Shown in pieces: positions 50,435-60,261 of a stretch of DNA of 64,000 bases. A program made the position numbers and the translations under genes. The DNA comes from Pseudomonas parafulva (GTDB lineage: Bacteria > Pseudomonadota > Gammaproteobacteria > Pseudomonadales > Pseudomonadaceae): positions 1,209,001 through 1,273,000 of the forward strand of contig NZ_CP019952.1 of NCBI RefSeq assembly GCF_002021815.1, read 5' to 3'. The notes beneath the pieces were generated by a model. The model made no database searches. It saw only the letters and a list, made by a program, of their open reading frames with translations, and was not told where the DNA came from. Each line of letters opens with the position of its first letter. Position 1 is the first letter of the stretch.

Positions 50435-51322
50435 ATGATTGCGGGCAGTATGGTGGCACTGGTCACTCCCATGGATGCACAAGGGCGTGTTGACTGGGGC
50501 AGCCTCGACAAACTTGTAGACTTCCACCTGGAAAACGGCACCCACGCCATCGTCGCCGTCGGCACCACCGGTGAGTCCGCCACGCTGGATGTCGAAGAGC
50601 ACATCCTGGTCATCAAGCACGTGGTCGAGCGCGTCAAGCGCAGCAAGAGCCCGATCCCGGTCATCGCCGGCACCGGTGCCAACTCCACTGCCGAAGCCGT
50701 GCACCTGACCCAGAACGCCAAGAATGCCGGCGCCGATGCCTGCCTGCTGGTCGTGCCGTACTACAACAAGCCGACCCAGGAAGGCCTGTACCAGCACTTC
50801 AAGCACGTTGCCGAGTCGGTCGACATCCCGCAGATCCTGTACAACGTGCCAGGCCGCACCTCCTGCGACATGCAGGCCGAAACCGTCATCCGCCTCTCGA
50901 CGGTGCCCAACATCATCGGCATCAAGGAAGCCACCGGTGACATGGCCCGCGCCAAGGCCATCCTCGAGGGCGTTGCCAGCGACTTCATCGTGCTGTCCGG
51001 TGACGATCCAACCGCCGTCGAGCTGATCCTGATGGGCGGCAAGGGCAACATCTCCGTCACGGCCAACGTCGCCCCGCGGCAAATGGCCGACCTGTGCGAG
51101 GCCGCCCTTGAGGGCAATGCCGAGAAGGCCCGCGCAATCAACGACACGCTCATGCCCCTGCACAAAGACCTGTTCTGCGAGTCCAACCCGATCCCCGTCA
51201 AATGGGCGCTGGTCGAGATGGGCCTGATGAAAAAAGGCATTCGCCTGCCACTGACCTGGCTTAGCGAAGGCTGCCACGACAAAGTCCGTACTGCCCTGCG
51301 CCAGTCCGGCGTACTGGTTTAA
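50435..51322 (+). CDS. dapA: 4-hydroxy-tetrahydrodipicolinate synthase
   Basis: 295 residues from ATG 50435 after GCAGGAGCAG. It has [24 protein letters not shown], the Y-N-V-P-G-R motif, and the Schiff-base Lys in GIKEATGD. It condenses pyruvate with aspartate semialdehyde in lysine and DAP synthesis. It is followed directly by bamC, the conserved gammaproteobacterial order. Confidence 0.96.
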   Translation: MIAGSMVALVTPMDAQGRVDWGSLDKLVDFHLENGTHAIVAVGTTGESATLDVEEHILVIKHVVERVKRSKSPIPVIAGTGANSTAEAVHLTQNAKNAGADACLLVVPYYNKPTQEGLYQHFKHVAESVDIPQILYNVPGRTSCDMQAETVIRLSTVPNIIGIKEATGDMARAKAILEGVASDFIVLSGDDPTAVELILMGGKGNISVTANVAPRQMADLCEAALEGNAEKARAINDTLMPLHKDLFCESNPIPVKWALVEMGLMKKGIRLPLTWLSEGCHDKVRTALRQSGVLV

Positions 51323-51337
51323 GAGGAAGTACCCTGC

Positions 51338-52459
51338 ATGAAGCGACTGGCTGGCCTTTCTGCCCTTGCCCTGATCATCTCCAGCACCAGTGGGTGCGGC
51401 TGGCTGTGGGGCGAGGATGGTTATTTCCGCGACCGCGGCAGCGATTACCTGCAGGCGCACTCGACCGCGCCCATGCAGTTGCCTTCGGACGTCAGCGGCG
51501 TCAAGCGCCTCGACCCCCTGCTGCCCATCCCGCGCAATGTTGCCGACGACAACGTCAGCGGCGAGTACGAAGTGCCGCGCCCTCAGCCGCTGACCGGCGG
51601 TGCGGGCCAGGCCAACGACTACAGCCTGCAGCGCAGCGGCAGCAGCCGGTGGGTACTGGCCCAGCACGCCCCGGCTGAAGTCTGGCCGGTGGCGCGTCAG
51701 TTCTTCGAGGACAACGGCTTCCGTATTGCTGAGGAGCGCCCGCAGACGGGTGAATTCAGCACCACCTGGCAGCGTTTCGACGAACTCTCGGCCTCCCTTG
51801 GCCAGCGCCTGGCCAGCACGGCCAGCAGCAACGACAGCGAAGTGCGCGTGCGTGTGCGCATGGAGCCCGGCGTGCAGCGCAACACCTCCGAGGTGTACGT
51901 GGTCACCGTCGAGCGTCCGGCTGGCAGCAGCGCCGAACCCGACTTCTCGTCCAGCTCCACCAACACCGGCGCCGACGCACTGCTGGTCGACGAGCTGCTC
52001 GCCAGCATGAACCGCAGCGCCGAGAAGGGCGGTTCGGTGTCGCTGCTGGCCGAACGTGATTTCGATGTGCCGAACCGCGTCAGCCTGAGCGAAGACGGCA
52101 GCGGCAACCCGGTCCTGAACGTGGGCGCCGACCTGGATCGCGCCTGGTCCAGTGTGGGCCGTGCCCTGGAGCAGGGTGGCCAGTGGCGGGTCGAGGACAT
52201 CAACCGCAGCCTGGGCCTGTATTACATCAACCTGTCCGAAAAACCCGAGGACAAAGAGAACAAGCCTGGCTTCTTCGGCCGTGTGTTCGGCAGCGAGCCC
52301 ACCAAGGAAGAGCGCGAAGCCCGTGCCGAGCGCTATCAGGTACGCCTGAGCAAAGTGGGTGAGAACGTGCAGGTCACGGTCGAGAAGAACATCAACACCG
52401 TGGCTCCGGCCGATGTCGCTCGCCGTGTGCTGAGCGCCATTCAGGACCACCTGGGTTAA
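51338..52459 (+). CDS. bamC: Outer membrane assembly lipoprotein BamC
   Basis: 373 residues with lipobox SSTSGC (Cys20), the unstructured N-terminal BamD-binding part (PLLPIPRNVADDNVSGEYEVPRP-type), and two helix-grip domains. It is part of the BAM complex. The order dapA-bamC(nlpB)-...-purC matches the family context, and the stop is immediately followed by the GTG of the next gene. Confidence 0.92.
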   Translation: MKRLAGLSALALIISSTSGCGWLWGEDGYFRDRGSDYLQAHSTAPMQLPSDVSGVKRLDPLLPIPRNVADDNVSGEYEVPRPQPLTGGAGQANDYSLQRSGSSRWVLAQHAPAEVWPVARQFFEDNGFRIAEERPQTGEFSTTWQRFDELSASLGQRLASTASSNDSEVRVRVRMEPGVQRNTSEVYVVTVERPAGSSAEPDFSSSSTNTGADALLVDELLASMNRSAEKGGSVSLLAERDFDVPNRVSLSEDGSGNPVLNVGADLDRAWSSVGRALEQGGQWRVEDINRSLGLYYINLSEKPEDKENKPGFFGRVFGSEPTKEEREARAERYQVRLSKVGENVQVTVEKNINTVAPADVARRVLSAIQDHLG

Positions 52460-53218
52460 GTGCGCTTCGCCGTACTTGGAAGCGGTAGCCAGGGAAACGG
52501 CACGCTGATCGCCAGTGGTGATACCTACATCCTGGTCGATTGCGGCTTTTCCCTGCGCGAGACCGAGCGGCGCCTGGCGCTGCTCGGTGTGTCGGCAGCC
52601 CAGCTGAGCGCCGTGCTGGTCACCCACGAGCACGCCGACCACGTGCATGGGGTCGGCCTGCTGTCGCGGCGCTACAATGTACCGGTCTACCTGAGTCAGG
52701 GCACTTTGCGCGGGCTGCGAAAGCCGGTGGAAGTGGCCGGTTTCCTGGCTTGCGGCCAGCGCCTGAGCGTCGGCAGCCTGGAGGTTACGGCATCGCGCGT
52801 AGAGCACGATGCCCATGAACCGTTGCAATACGTGGTCAGCGACGGCACACGCCGTTTCGGCATGCTGACGGACCTGGGCTCGTACGACGCGCGGCTGCTG
52901 AACGGCTATCGCGACCTGGATGCGCTGTTGATCGAAGCGAATCATTGCCGCGACATGCTGGCGCGTGGTCACTACCCCTACTTTCTCAAGCAGCGGGTCG
53001 GCGGCATGCGCGGGCATTTGAACAACCACCAGGCCGCGAGCCTGGTACATGAGCTGGGCTGGAATACCCTGCAGTATCTGGTGCTGGCCCACCTCAGCAG
53101 CAAGAACAACCTGCCACACCTGGCCCGCCAGTGCTTTGTCGACACCCTTGGGTGCGACCCTGACTGGCTTGAGGTGGCAAATCAGGAACACGGGCTCGAC
53201 TGGCGCGCCATCGCCTAG
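52460..53218 (+). CDS. MBL-fold metallo-hydrolase, YycJ/WalJ-like
   Basis: 252 residues from a GTG directly after the bamC TAA. It has the metal motif [10 protein letters not shown], a second His in [12 protein letters not shown] in [11 protein letters not shown], and LAHLSSKNN. Family members include 5'-3' exonuclease-like YycJ; the actual substrate is unknown. The direct abutment to bamC implies co-translation. Confidence 0.83.
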   Translation: MRFAVLGSGSQGNGTLIASGDTYILVDCGFSLRETERRLALLGVSAAQLSAVLVTHEHADHVHGVGLLSRRYNVPVYLSQGTLRGLRKPVEVAGFLACGQRLSVGSLEVTASRVEHDAHEPLQYVVSDGTRRFGMLTDLGSYDARLLNGYRDLDALLIEANHCRDMLARGHYPYFLKQRVGGMRGHLNNHQAASLVHELGWNTLQYLVLAHLSSKNNLPHLARQCFVDTLGCDPDWLEVANQEHGLDWRAIA

Positions 53219-53247
53219 CCCACCCCTCACGCAAGCGGAGCCCAATC

Positions 53248-53958
53248 ATGGAAAAACGCGACGAACTCTACCGCGGCAAGGCCAAATCGGTTTACAAGAC
53301 CGATGACGCCGACCGCTTGATCCTGCTGTTTCGCAACGACACGTCGGCCTTCGACGGCAAGCGCATCGAGCAGCTGGACCGCAAGGGCACGGTGAACAAC
53401 AAGTTCAACGCCTTCATCATGCAGAAGCTCGAAGAAGCCGGCGTGCCGACCCAGTTCGACAAACTGCTGGGCGACAACGAGTGCCTGGTCAAGAAGCTGG
53501 ACATGATCCCGGTCGAATGCGTCGTGCGTAACTACGCAGCCGGCAGCCTGGTCAAGCGCTTGGGCGTGGAGGAGGGCATCAAGCTGGAGCCGTCCACCTT
53601 CGAGCTGTTCCTGAAAAACGACGAAAAGGGCGACCCCTTCATCAACGAATCCCACGTTGTCGCCTTCGGCTGGGGCACCGCCGAGCAACTGGTCGAAATG
53701 AAGAAGCTGTCGCTCAAGGTCAACGAGGTGCTGACCAAGCTGTTCGACGACGCCGGCCTGCTGCTGGTCGACTTCAAGCTGGAGTTCGGTGTCTTCCACG
53801 GCCAGATCGTGCTGGGCGACGAGTTCAGCCCCGACGGCTGCCGCCTGTGGGACAAGGAAACCCGCAAGAAGATGGACAAGGACCGCTTCCGTCAGGGCCT
53901 GGGCGATGTGATCGAAGCCTACGAAGAAGTTGCCAAGCGTCTGGGCGTGCCGCTGTAA
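53248..53958 (+). CDS. purC: SAICAR synthetase PurC
   Basis: 236 residues, normal length, with [42 protein letters not shown] and [12 protein letters not shown]. It makes SAICAR in purine synthesis. The last gene of dapA-bamC-MBL-purC, it precedes tRNA-Ser. Confidence 0.95.
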   Translation: MEKRDELYRGKAKSVYKTDDADRLILLFRNDTSAFDGKRIEQLDRKGTVNNKFNAFIMQKLEEAGVPTQFDKLLGDNECLVKKLDMIPVECVVRNYAAGSLVKRLGVEEGIKLEPSTFELFLKNDEKGDPFINESHVVAFGWGTAEQLVEMKKLSLKVNEVLTKLFDDAGLLLVDFKLEFGVFHGQIVLGDEFSPDGCRLWDKETRKKMDKDRFRQGLGDVIEAYEEVAKRLGVPL

Positions 53959-54011
53959 GGCGCCCGCACACGCAAGCGCCTGATACCACGCGGTTTTTTG
54001 AAAATAAAGGT

Positions 54012-54039
54012 TTGCGTTTTCAGAATTCGCTGGTATGAT
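54012..54039 (+). promoter_or_regulatory. Promoter of tRNA-Ser
   Basis: TTGCGT (54012-54017), 16-bp spacer, TATGAT (54034-54039), 10 bp before the tRNA. Confidence 0.75.
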
Positions 54040-54049
54040 GCGCGGCATT

Positions 54050-54139
54050 GGAGAGATGCCGGAGTGGTCGAACGGGACGGATTCGAAATCCGTTGTACTG
54101 GCAACAGTACCTAGGGTTCAAATCCCTATCTCTCCGCCA
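54050..54139 (+). tRNA. tRNA-Ser (CGA)
   Basis: 90 nt class II tRNA: GGAGAGATGCCGGAGTGG start, anticodon CGA in GGATTCGAAATCC, a long variable arm (TGTACTGGCAACAGTACC), T loop GGTTCAAATCC and encoded CCA. Confidence 0.96.
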
Positions 54140-54153
54140 TACGCGAAGTAGTC

Positions 54154-54190
54154 AAAGCCCCCGAAAACGTTAGTTTTCGGGGGCTTTTTC
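54154..54190 (+). terminator. Terminator of tRNA-Ser
   Basis: AAAGCCCCCGAAAAC-GTTA-GTTTTCGGGGGCTTT stem with TTT tail, 15 bp after the tRNA. Confidence 0.92.
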
Positions 54191-54465
54191 ATTGGTGCTC
54201 GAAAATATTGGTTTTTTGGGCAATAACTTCACCCTCCAGCACGCAGCAGGCCATTTTAGGACAATGTTTTTAGACCTCTAACCGGGCTAGGGCTTCCCGG
54301 TCTCATGGTATTTATCACTAGGGTGGTGGCGGTGCTGTTGAGAGCTTTTTTAAGGCTTGCGAGACGGGCTGTACAAGCAAGTCCAGTAGGCGTCTGTCGA
54401 ACACAGCTTGCGTGATCAGGCGGATGCCCGCCCAGGTATGAGATCCAGGGCACCTTTATTGGTTG
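54191..54465. other. Non-coding stretch behind tRNA-Ser
   Basis: Visibly more A+T-rich than the flanks (for example CTCGAAAATATTGGTTTTTT). No convincing gene; the short minus-strand open frame (54256-54453) has no recognisable family. No copy of the tRNA 3' end was found that would mark an integrated element. Confidence 0.55.
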
Positions 54466-54903
54466 TTAGCTTCGAGACTTTTCAAAGCGAACATCACCCT
54501 CAGTCAAGTTCTTCACAGGCTGCCAGCCAAGGTGCCGATAGAAGCCACATGCACGGCTCGCTTGAGCTGTCTCTAACCAGATCGTTTGATGGTGTTGAAA
54601 GAGGAACGTCTCTGCTTGCTCCATGAGTCTGCGGCCCAGCCCGTTTCCCTCAAATCCGGGTAGAACGAAAGCGGCAAACACACACCCGTCCTCGACATCG
54701 GCCATAGAAAAACCTACAGGGGCACCATTGACCTCGGCAATCCAAGCACAGGGGGCCTCTAAAATGGCCTGCCTTACCGTAATGGGGCTAATTCCCATTG
54801 CGGCTAGCTGCTCACGGGATAAGTGATTTTCGTGCACGCTGGTTCGAATATCAAAAATCGCATCAATATCCGCTAGGTTGGCGAGTCTGATTGAGTGGTT
54901 CAT
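54466..54903 (-). CDS. GNAT N-acetyltransferase
   Basis: 145 residues with the acetyl-CoA loop VLPGFEGNGLGRRLMEQAE and a C-terminal ACGFYRHLGWQPVKNL segment. Codon use is less GC-biased than in neighbouring genes (ATT, TTG, ATA-containing stretches), which fits acquisition after tRNA-Ser. The substrate is unknown, with no partner gene near. Confidence 0.78.
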   Translation of the reverse strand: MNHSIRLANLADIDAIFDIRTSVHENHLSREQLAAMGISPITVRQAILEAPCAWIAEVNGAPVGFSMADVEDGCVFAAFVLPGFEGNGLGRRLMEQAETFLFQHHQTIWLETAQASRACGFYRHLGWQPVKNLTEGDVRFEKSRS

Positions 54904-55660
54904 ATTTGGTTTGAGCCTCTAAGCGGGCTTCCTTGAATTCATAGGATCCCTAAATTCCTCAGTCGGTATTCCTGTTCCCTGCACCGCTGGGTCAACCGAA
55001 GGATTGTGACAACTCATCGCTTCAACAGAGTCAGTCGGGCTGCTACAGCCTTGCTGTCAAACAAGAGGGTGGCAGCGATACGCGGGTTGACAGACCGAGG
55101 ACTCCGGAGACTCAGCGCACACAAGGTGCCCTACGTACCACCGCCATAAGGGTTGCACGTGTGGGGAGAAGGGTCTGCCTGTCAAAGCCGGTCGTTGATC
55201 TGCAACGACCCGCCGAGACTAGAAGGCGACCTGCTCCATCGCAACCGTTTGAGCAGCGGGGCAGTATGTTTCGGAAACGGCCTACAAGTAAGGGGATTAA
55301 TCTGAGTTCGGAGACCCAAAAGTACCGATCAAAGCGATCCCCTGCCGCTCAACCCTCCGCAACATTTTGTCTTGATCTGCCATTCACCACCTGCGCTACA
55401 ATGCCGGCCTCTGTTCGCCACTCACGCCCGGGCAACACGCCGTAATGACTACGCGCGCCGGGCGATGAACGCTTCCTGACATGGATTCGTTGGATGCTTT
55501 GCGCTTCGCCATACCTACCCATCACTGTTCGCTCATCCGTGGCGTCGCCTTCTGCGGCTGCCACTGGCGCCCCTCTGCAAACCCACCACACCACGCCCAC
55601 GCTGCTGCCCGAAGGCTGCGGTTCACGGCTGTGCGTCCACTGGAAAATGGAGTGATCCAC
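54904..55660. other. 757-bp gene-poor region
   Basis: No credible protein gene; open frames here lack family character. A perfect hairpin GGTCGTTG-ATCTG-CAACGACC lies at 55190-55210 and GGCTG-CTA-CAGCC at 55038-55050. TTGATC (55372-55377) and TACAAT (55397-55402), 19 bp apart, are a weak candidate promoter for the downstream operon. The stretch could hide an sRNA or be degraded foreign DNA. Confidence 0.55.
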
Positions 55661-56521
55661 GTGCATAAGAAATTCATCGCCTCCCTCTTGGCCGTCGCCA
55701 TCGCCTCGACCACCGCCTGCGCCCAGCTTGGCGTCAGCAAGGAACAGGCCGGCACCGTGATCGGCGGCCTGGCGGGTGTTGCCATCGGTTCGACCATGGG
55801 CAGCGGCAACGGCAAACTGGCGGCTGCCTTGATCGCAGGCGGCATCGGTGCCTACGTGGGTAACCGCATCGGCAACATGCTCGATGAAAAAGACCAGCAG
55901 GCCCTGGCCTTGCGCACCCAGGAAGTGCTGAGCCAGCAACAGGCCACGGTCAGTGCACAGCCGGTGACCTGGAAGTCCGACCACTCCGGCGCCACCGCGC
56001 AGATCGTCACTGGCAAGACCTACACCAAGACCAAGCAGGTCGAGGTCAAGCGTGCGCCGAAGATCCAGGCCGTTCCGTCGATGAAGCTGATCAACGAACC
56101 CTACGTGACCACCAGCGACAACCTCAATGTACGCGCCGCGCCCAACGCCAAGGGCGAGAAAGTCGGCAGCCTGAAGAACCACACCGAATTCACGGCCGTC
56201 GGTTCAACGGGCGACTGGGTGCTGGTAGGGCGCAAAGGCGTGACGGTCGGTTACGTGCACAAGGACTACGTCGAGCCCAAGGCACAGGCCGTGGCCAAGC
56301 GCGTCACCCCGGCGGTGAACCTGGATGAGCTGGACGTGGCGGCCAGTAGCGAAACCCAAGGCTTCGACCTGGATACGCTGCAAAACCTGCCTACCCAGAC
56401 CGTCGCTGCCGAAGCGGCTTGTCGCCCTGTGACGGTCAGCCTGAAGTCCAAGGAAGGCAAGACCGAACAGGAACAGAACACCTTCTGCAAACAGGCCAAT
56501 GGCACCTGGGAACTGATTTGA
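55661..56521 (+). CDS. Glycine-zipper/SH3-domain envelope protein, unknown function
   Basis: 286 residues from a GTG at 55661 that follows TGGAGTGATCCAC. The N-terminus is a signal, possibly with a degenerate lipobox (STTAC). Residues 20-75 form a glycine-zipper (GGLAGVAIGSTMGSG...AGGIGAYVGNRIGNML). Residues about 140-205 form a bacterial SH3 domain (DNLNVRAAPNAKGEKVGSL). The C-terminus CRPVTV...FCKQANGTWELI resembles the 17-kDa surface antigen end. It is probably outer-membrane or periplasmic and binds peptidoglycan-like targets. First gene of a three-gene unit. Confidence 0.78.
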   Translation: MHKKFIASLLAVAIASTTACAQLGVSKEQAGTVIGGLAGVAIGSTMGSGNGKLAAALIAGGIGAYVGNRIGNMLDEKDQQALALRTQEVLSQQQATVSAQPVTWKSDHSGATAQIVTGKTYTKTKQVEVKRAPKIQAVPSMKLINEPYVTTSDNLNVRAAPNAKGEKVGSLKNHTEFTAVGSTGDWVLVGRKGVTVGYVHKDYVEPKAQAVAKRVTPAVNLDELDVAASSETQGFDLDTLQNLPTQTVAAEAACRPVTVSLKSKEGKTEQEQNTFCKQANGTWELI

Positions 56522-56529
56522 GAACCTCC

Positions 56530-58392
56530 ATGAAAAAGCACGCCCTTGCGCTCGCCGTGATCGGTGCTTGCGGTCTGGTACCGCAGGCTTTCGCCCACGA
56601 GCTGGCGTTTTCCAAAAAGGACAATATCAAGGTCGAAGTGCCCGGTGAGGCCGCGACCTGGTGCAAGCCTGAAGTCGAGCTGACCATCACCCGGCCTGCC
56701 TGGGACAACCCGGACATGCTTTCGGGCTTGCTGAACAAGTTGCCGTTCGTGTTCGCCAAGGACTGCTCCACGGCCAAGGTCAGTTGGAAAGCGGTCGATG
56801 ACAAGGGCACGCTGTATGCCAGCGGCGCTGGCACTGCCAGCAACCTGGGCCTGATGAACCTGGCTGCTGCACCTGCCGCAGCCACGGCGCCAGCCCCCCA
56901 GCAGGCTCAAACGCCAGCGCCATCATCTGCGCCAGCGCCCGCAGAGGCATCCGCACCTGCCGCTACGCCTGCGCCTGTCGAGGCCCCAGCACCGGCCGTG
57001 GCGGCTGCCCCAGCGCCGGCCAACAAGCCAGAACCGTCCGCTGTCCCCACGCCAACCCCAACGCCCGCACCTGAACCGGCGGCAGCACCTGCCGTTGCGC
57101 CCAAGGTAGCCGGCGCAGCCGTCGCGGCCGCCCCCACCTCGGACTATGGCCGCTCAGTGGTACTGAAGAACAGCAAGCTGATGCAGATCACCGATGCGGC
57201 GGGCTGCAAGTGGGTGCTCAATAGCACCATCATCAGTGAGGGCGATACCCTCACGTTCGGCACCACGCCGGCCATGCCCTGTCCGGCTTCCGGCTTTGGT
57301 GCGGGCAATTTCGAAAAGATCAGCTGGAAAGCCGAAGGCACCTACCGCGGCAACGACTGGAATCGTATCTACGTCCACCCCAGTGCTTTGATGTTCAGCA
57401 AGCGTTACGAGGCGGCGGTCAAGGATAAGTCGGTTAGCTACCTCACGGCCGAAGCGGACCAGGTGGCGTTGCTGGTGGGCGAAATTCCCGACCGGAACAT
57501 GAAGGTATACCTGGCGTTCTCCCGGCCTACCTACGGCGCTGTGGGGCCTTTCCTCGCCGACCCGTACTACGTCGCCGTAACCCCGGACGACGCCTTCGCC
57601 CTGGACCCGGTGAAGTACAAGGAGACTGCGCTGCAGGTTTTCGACCTGATCAAGAACGCATCGCCGAGCACCACCGACGTGGCAGACCTGCTCATCGTCA
57701 AGGACCTGTCGGCCATTTCCAACAGAATCTGGGGCAACGATGACCAGAAGATCGTGCGCAACCGCATCGGCATGAGCCGCCAGGGCTTGTATTTCGATGT
57801 GCGCAGCGGCGCCAACTGGGCGCAGCAGCGTGAGAAGCAGCGCGTGCGGGAAGCCCGCAATCGTCAGCAGCAGTTGGCCTGGGAACACACCCGTGTGCTT
57901 GAGCGTTACCAGCAATTGCAGGAGCGCATGGGGGAATTCAAGGGGCGTGAAACCGAGGCACTGGCGCAGATGGCCGGCATCAAGGTGCGTTACCCTTCGC
58001 CGCTGCAGCAGCAGGACCCTACGTCGTCGCAGAACGTGACGCCGATGATGGTGCATGTCACCGGCAAGAAGGGCGAGTTCTACACCCTCGACTACCCAGG
58101 CGAAGGGCGTCTGGTTGCCGAGCAGCAGTACCCCGAAGGCTGGTACGTGGCCCAGGTGGCCAACGCTACCCCTTACTACCCGCTCGAAGACGGTCGCGCC
58201 ATCCCTACCTACCGCGCCTACAGCGTGGGCGAGCCGAAGGCCTGCGAGCAGGAGCGCTGCGCCGACCGCGTGTCCTATGGCGCCGTGCTGGCCAAGGAAT
58301 TCCCCAATGCAGGCATCGACTCCAACTGGACGCCCGAAGTCTCCCAACAGTTTGTGAACGACTGGAACAACGCGTCGGCACAGGTCCAGTGA
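56530..58392 (+). CDS. Exported protein with Pro/Ala linker, unknown function
   Basis: 620 residues from ATG 56530, 9 bp after the first gene. Signal peptide MKKHALALAVIGACGLVPQA-FA; residues 23-110 a compact domain with Cys45 and Cys79 (a likely disulfide); 112-203 an almost pure Pro/Ala linker; 204-620 a large C-terminal domain with a helical, Arg/Gln-rich stretch near 430-480. No named domain recognised. The linker suggests it spans or projects within the envelope. Confidence 0.72.
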   Translation: MKKHALALAVIGACGLVPQAFAHELAFSKKDNIKVEVPGEAATWCKPEVELTITRPAWDNPDMLSGLLNKLPFVFAKDCSTAKVSWKAVDDKGTLYASGAGTASNLGLMNLAAAPAAATAPAPQQAQTPAPSSAPAPAEASAPAATPAPVEAPAPAVAAAPAPANKPEPSAVPTPTPTPAPEPAAAPAVAPKVAGAAVAAAPTSDYGRSVVLKNSKLMQITDAAGCKWVLNSTIISEGDTLTFGTTPAMPCPASGFGAGNFEKISWKAEGTYRGNDWNRIYVHPSALMFSKRYEAAVKDKSVSYLTAEADQVALLVGEIPDRNMKVYLAFSRPTYGAVGPFLADPYYVAVTPDDAFALDPVKYKETALQVFDLIKNASPSTTDVADLLIVKDLSAISNRIWGNDDQKIVRNRIGMSRQGLYFDVRSGANWAQQREKQRVREARNRQQQLAWEHTRVLERYQQLQERMGEFKGRETEALAQMAGIKVRYPSPLQQQDPTSSQNVTPMMVHVTGKKGEFYTLDYPGEGRLVAEQQYPEGWYVAQVANATPYYPLEDGRAIPTYRAYSVGEPKACEQERCADRVSYGAVLAKEFPNAGIDSNWTPEVSQQFVNDWNNASAQVQ

Positions 58393-58402
58393 GGCATAAC
58401 CC

Positions 58403-59617
58403 ATGATCAAGCAGATGAACGCAAAGCAGAAGTTGATTGGCGGTGTGGCGGTCGTGGCGGTAGCGCTCGGCGTCACCTATGCCGTGGTTTCGAGCAGTGG
58501 CAAGAAGCAAGCCATGGCCTACTACGAAGACTTCAAGGAACGCTACTTCCTCGAAGACGTGCTATCTGAAGGCGACATTTCGTACTCGGCACTTTCCGGT
58601 AACCTGACAGTGGCCGACCCGGAGCTCCGTGTGGCCGCCGTGCAGACCAACGGCGCGCAACAGTTCATGCGCAGCATGGCCGGCTTAGTGGCCTCGATGC
58701 GGGGCATGGACATGCAGGAGGGCCTGGGCAACTGGGCCGAGTACCAGATGAACGCACTCGAATCACGCTACGTGACCGGCCTTTTTCTAAAGGCTGATGC
58801 GTTAAAACTGTCGCACAGCGGTGACAGCAAGGACGGCGAAATCCATGTCCAGTTGCTGGGCATGCAGATGGCCGATCCGTATATCGCGGCCCAGGGCCAG
58901 GACATCGTCCGTGTCTGCGATGTGAGCGACGAAATCCAGCCGGGCGTCGAGCTGACGGCCAACGGGCGCGCGTCCCAGGCGAAGCTGCCTTGGGGTGTGA
59001 ACCTGGCGGCGCGCCAGCCGGTCACGGGCGCTTTCCTGGTCAACAGCACGGGGCAATTCGGGACCAAGATCGATCTTGACCTCACGCTGCAGCGTTCAAG
59101 CGATGGCGAGGGCGTTATGACGTTCGTGGTCACTCACCGCAACGACGGTTCGAAGGTGGGCGAAATCGTGCGCAAGGCCACCTTGCAATCCATGCCCGAA
59201 CTCGATGATGTGCAGGAACAGTTCAAGGCAGCCCTGGGCGGCCAGATCGTCGCCGCCTTCAGCCCGCCATCTGGCCTGGCCATGTTCAGCGGCGCAGTAT
59301 CGGACTTGGCGCGCAAGGCCAAGGTGGAGCGCTATGAGGTCAGCTATAGCGGGTTCAAGCCCATGCGTACGGCATTCGAAGCCTTCCAGCACACCACGCC
59401 CAACGCCAAGTTTGCCGACTTCTGCCAAGAAGTAGGGCTTTCAACCTGGAGCAGCGATTTTGGCACCAAGGCCAAGCAGCACAGCGATTCGGAATGCGCC
59501 ATTGCGCAGAAGCTGGCGGCCGGGGACGACTTCGAGGAAACCTACACCTTCAAGGAAGGCAAGAGCCTGTACGCCGCGTTGTTCGTGAGCAAGGCGTATG
59601 AGCTGGAGACGAACTAG
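58403..59617 (+). CDS. Membrane-anchored periplasmic protein, unknown function
   Basis: 404 residues with an N-terminal helix at about 11-29 (LIGGVAVVAVALGVTYAVV) and an otherwise soluble part of beta character. The general look resembles DUF945/YdgA-like proteins, but I cannot confirm this. It starts 10 bp after the exported protein, completing the three-gene unit. A second ATG at 58415 is an alternative start. Confidence 0.7.
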   Translation: MIKQMNAKQKLIGGVAVVAVALGVTYAVVSSSGKKQAMAYYEDFKERYFLEDVLSEGDISYSALSGNLTVADPELRVAAVQTNGAQQFMRSMAGLVASMRGMDMQEGLGNWAEYQMNALESRYVTGLFLKADALKLSHSGDSKDGEIHVQLLGMQMADPYIAAQGQDIVRVCDVSDEIQPGVELTANGRASQAKLPWGVNLAARQPVTGAFLVNSTGQFGTKIDLDLTLQRSSDGEGVMTFVVTHRNDGSKVGEIVRKATLQSMPELDDVQEQFKAALGGQIVAAFSPPSGLAMFSGAVSDLARKAKVERYEVSYSGFKPMRTAFEAFQHTTPNAKFADFCQEVGLSTWSSDFGTKAKQHSDSECAIAQKLAAGDDFEETYTFKEGKSLYAALFVSKAYELETN

Positions 59618-59654
59618 GACGTTGTCGGGGCGGGCCTTGTGCAAACCGCAAGCA

Positions 59655-59692
59655 TGCCGGGGCCGTTTCACGGCCCCATCGCGGCAGCCCCA
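59655..59692. repeat. Degenerate REP-like element
   Basis: GGGGCCGTTTCACGGCCCCA followed by TCGCGGCAGCC repeats the core seen in the inverted REP at 20009-20052, but the flank differs. It sits between two convergent genes. Confidence 0.6.
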
Positions 59693-59771
59693 GGATTGGA
59701 GCCTCGCCGCTAACATTGCCGAGACCGCGTTGCGGTCTATCGCGGCCGTTACCCCCCTGGGCGTCACTCAT

Positions 59772-60206
59772 CTACCAAACCCGCTTATCCCCCACATCCT
59801 CAAGCACCTGCCCCAAATCCAGCTCAACAGACAATGCAATCAGACTCGCATTTCCATCCTCGCCCTCCGGCCATACCGTCACTTGGGTATCCGCTGCCAG
59901 CAGAAGCTGGTCGCCGCTTTTCATCATCTGCTGCGTGCCATCGGCCTTGATGATCCTCAAGCCACCGGCGGTTGCGAACAAAAGCAGGTCGTTGATGGTG
60001 CTCAGCCGGGCCGCAGCGCGCAGGTGTCGGTACTCCACGATCCAGCCGTCGGCCAGAAACGTCTTGCTCAGCTGGTAGTTCAGCGAGCATTCCAGCGACA
60101 GCTCACCCAGTGCCGCGATCACCTGCTCCTGTGGCAAGCCCTTGGGCATGAGGCGGGCAAACTCGCTCAGGTTTTCCAGTGTCACGTGTTTACGAGCAGG
60201 GCTCAT
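59772..60206 (-). CDS. Conserved protein of unknown function downstream of azlD
   Basis: 144 residues, MSPARKHVTLENLSEFARLM, no membrane segment. The first half is helical (LPQEQVIAALGELSLECSLNYQL), the second has a beta-rich run (DLLLFATAGGLRIIKADGTQ). No domain recognised. It begins 55 bp after azlD on the same strand and could be the last gene of that operon or separate. Confidence 0.6.
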   Translation of the reverse strand: MSPARKHVTLENLSEFARLMPKGLPQEQVIAALGELSLECSLNYQLSKTFLADGWIVEYRHLRAAARLSTINDLLLFATAGGLRIIKADGTQQMMKSGDQLLLAADTQVTVWPEGEDGNASLIALSVELDLGQVLEDVGDKRVW

Positions 60207-60261
60207 GCCGGTGTCCTTGTAGATTCGATGCGCTCAGGCACAGGTGCAATTGAGGTCGACG

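Noticed and set aside
50402..53245. A 947-codon open frame antisense to dapA, bamC and the MBL gene
   Set aside because: It runs through three well-supported genes without a ribosome site or domain; its length only reflects GC-rich codon use.
54904..55480. tmRNA or another known housekeeping RNA
   Set aside because: No match to the ssrA ends or tag-coding part, nor to any other RNA I know, could be seen.
54050..55660. An integrated element with att repeats at tRNA-Ser
   Set aside because: No second copy of the tRNA 3' end and no integrase gene are present in the window.
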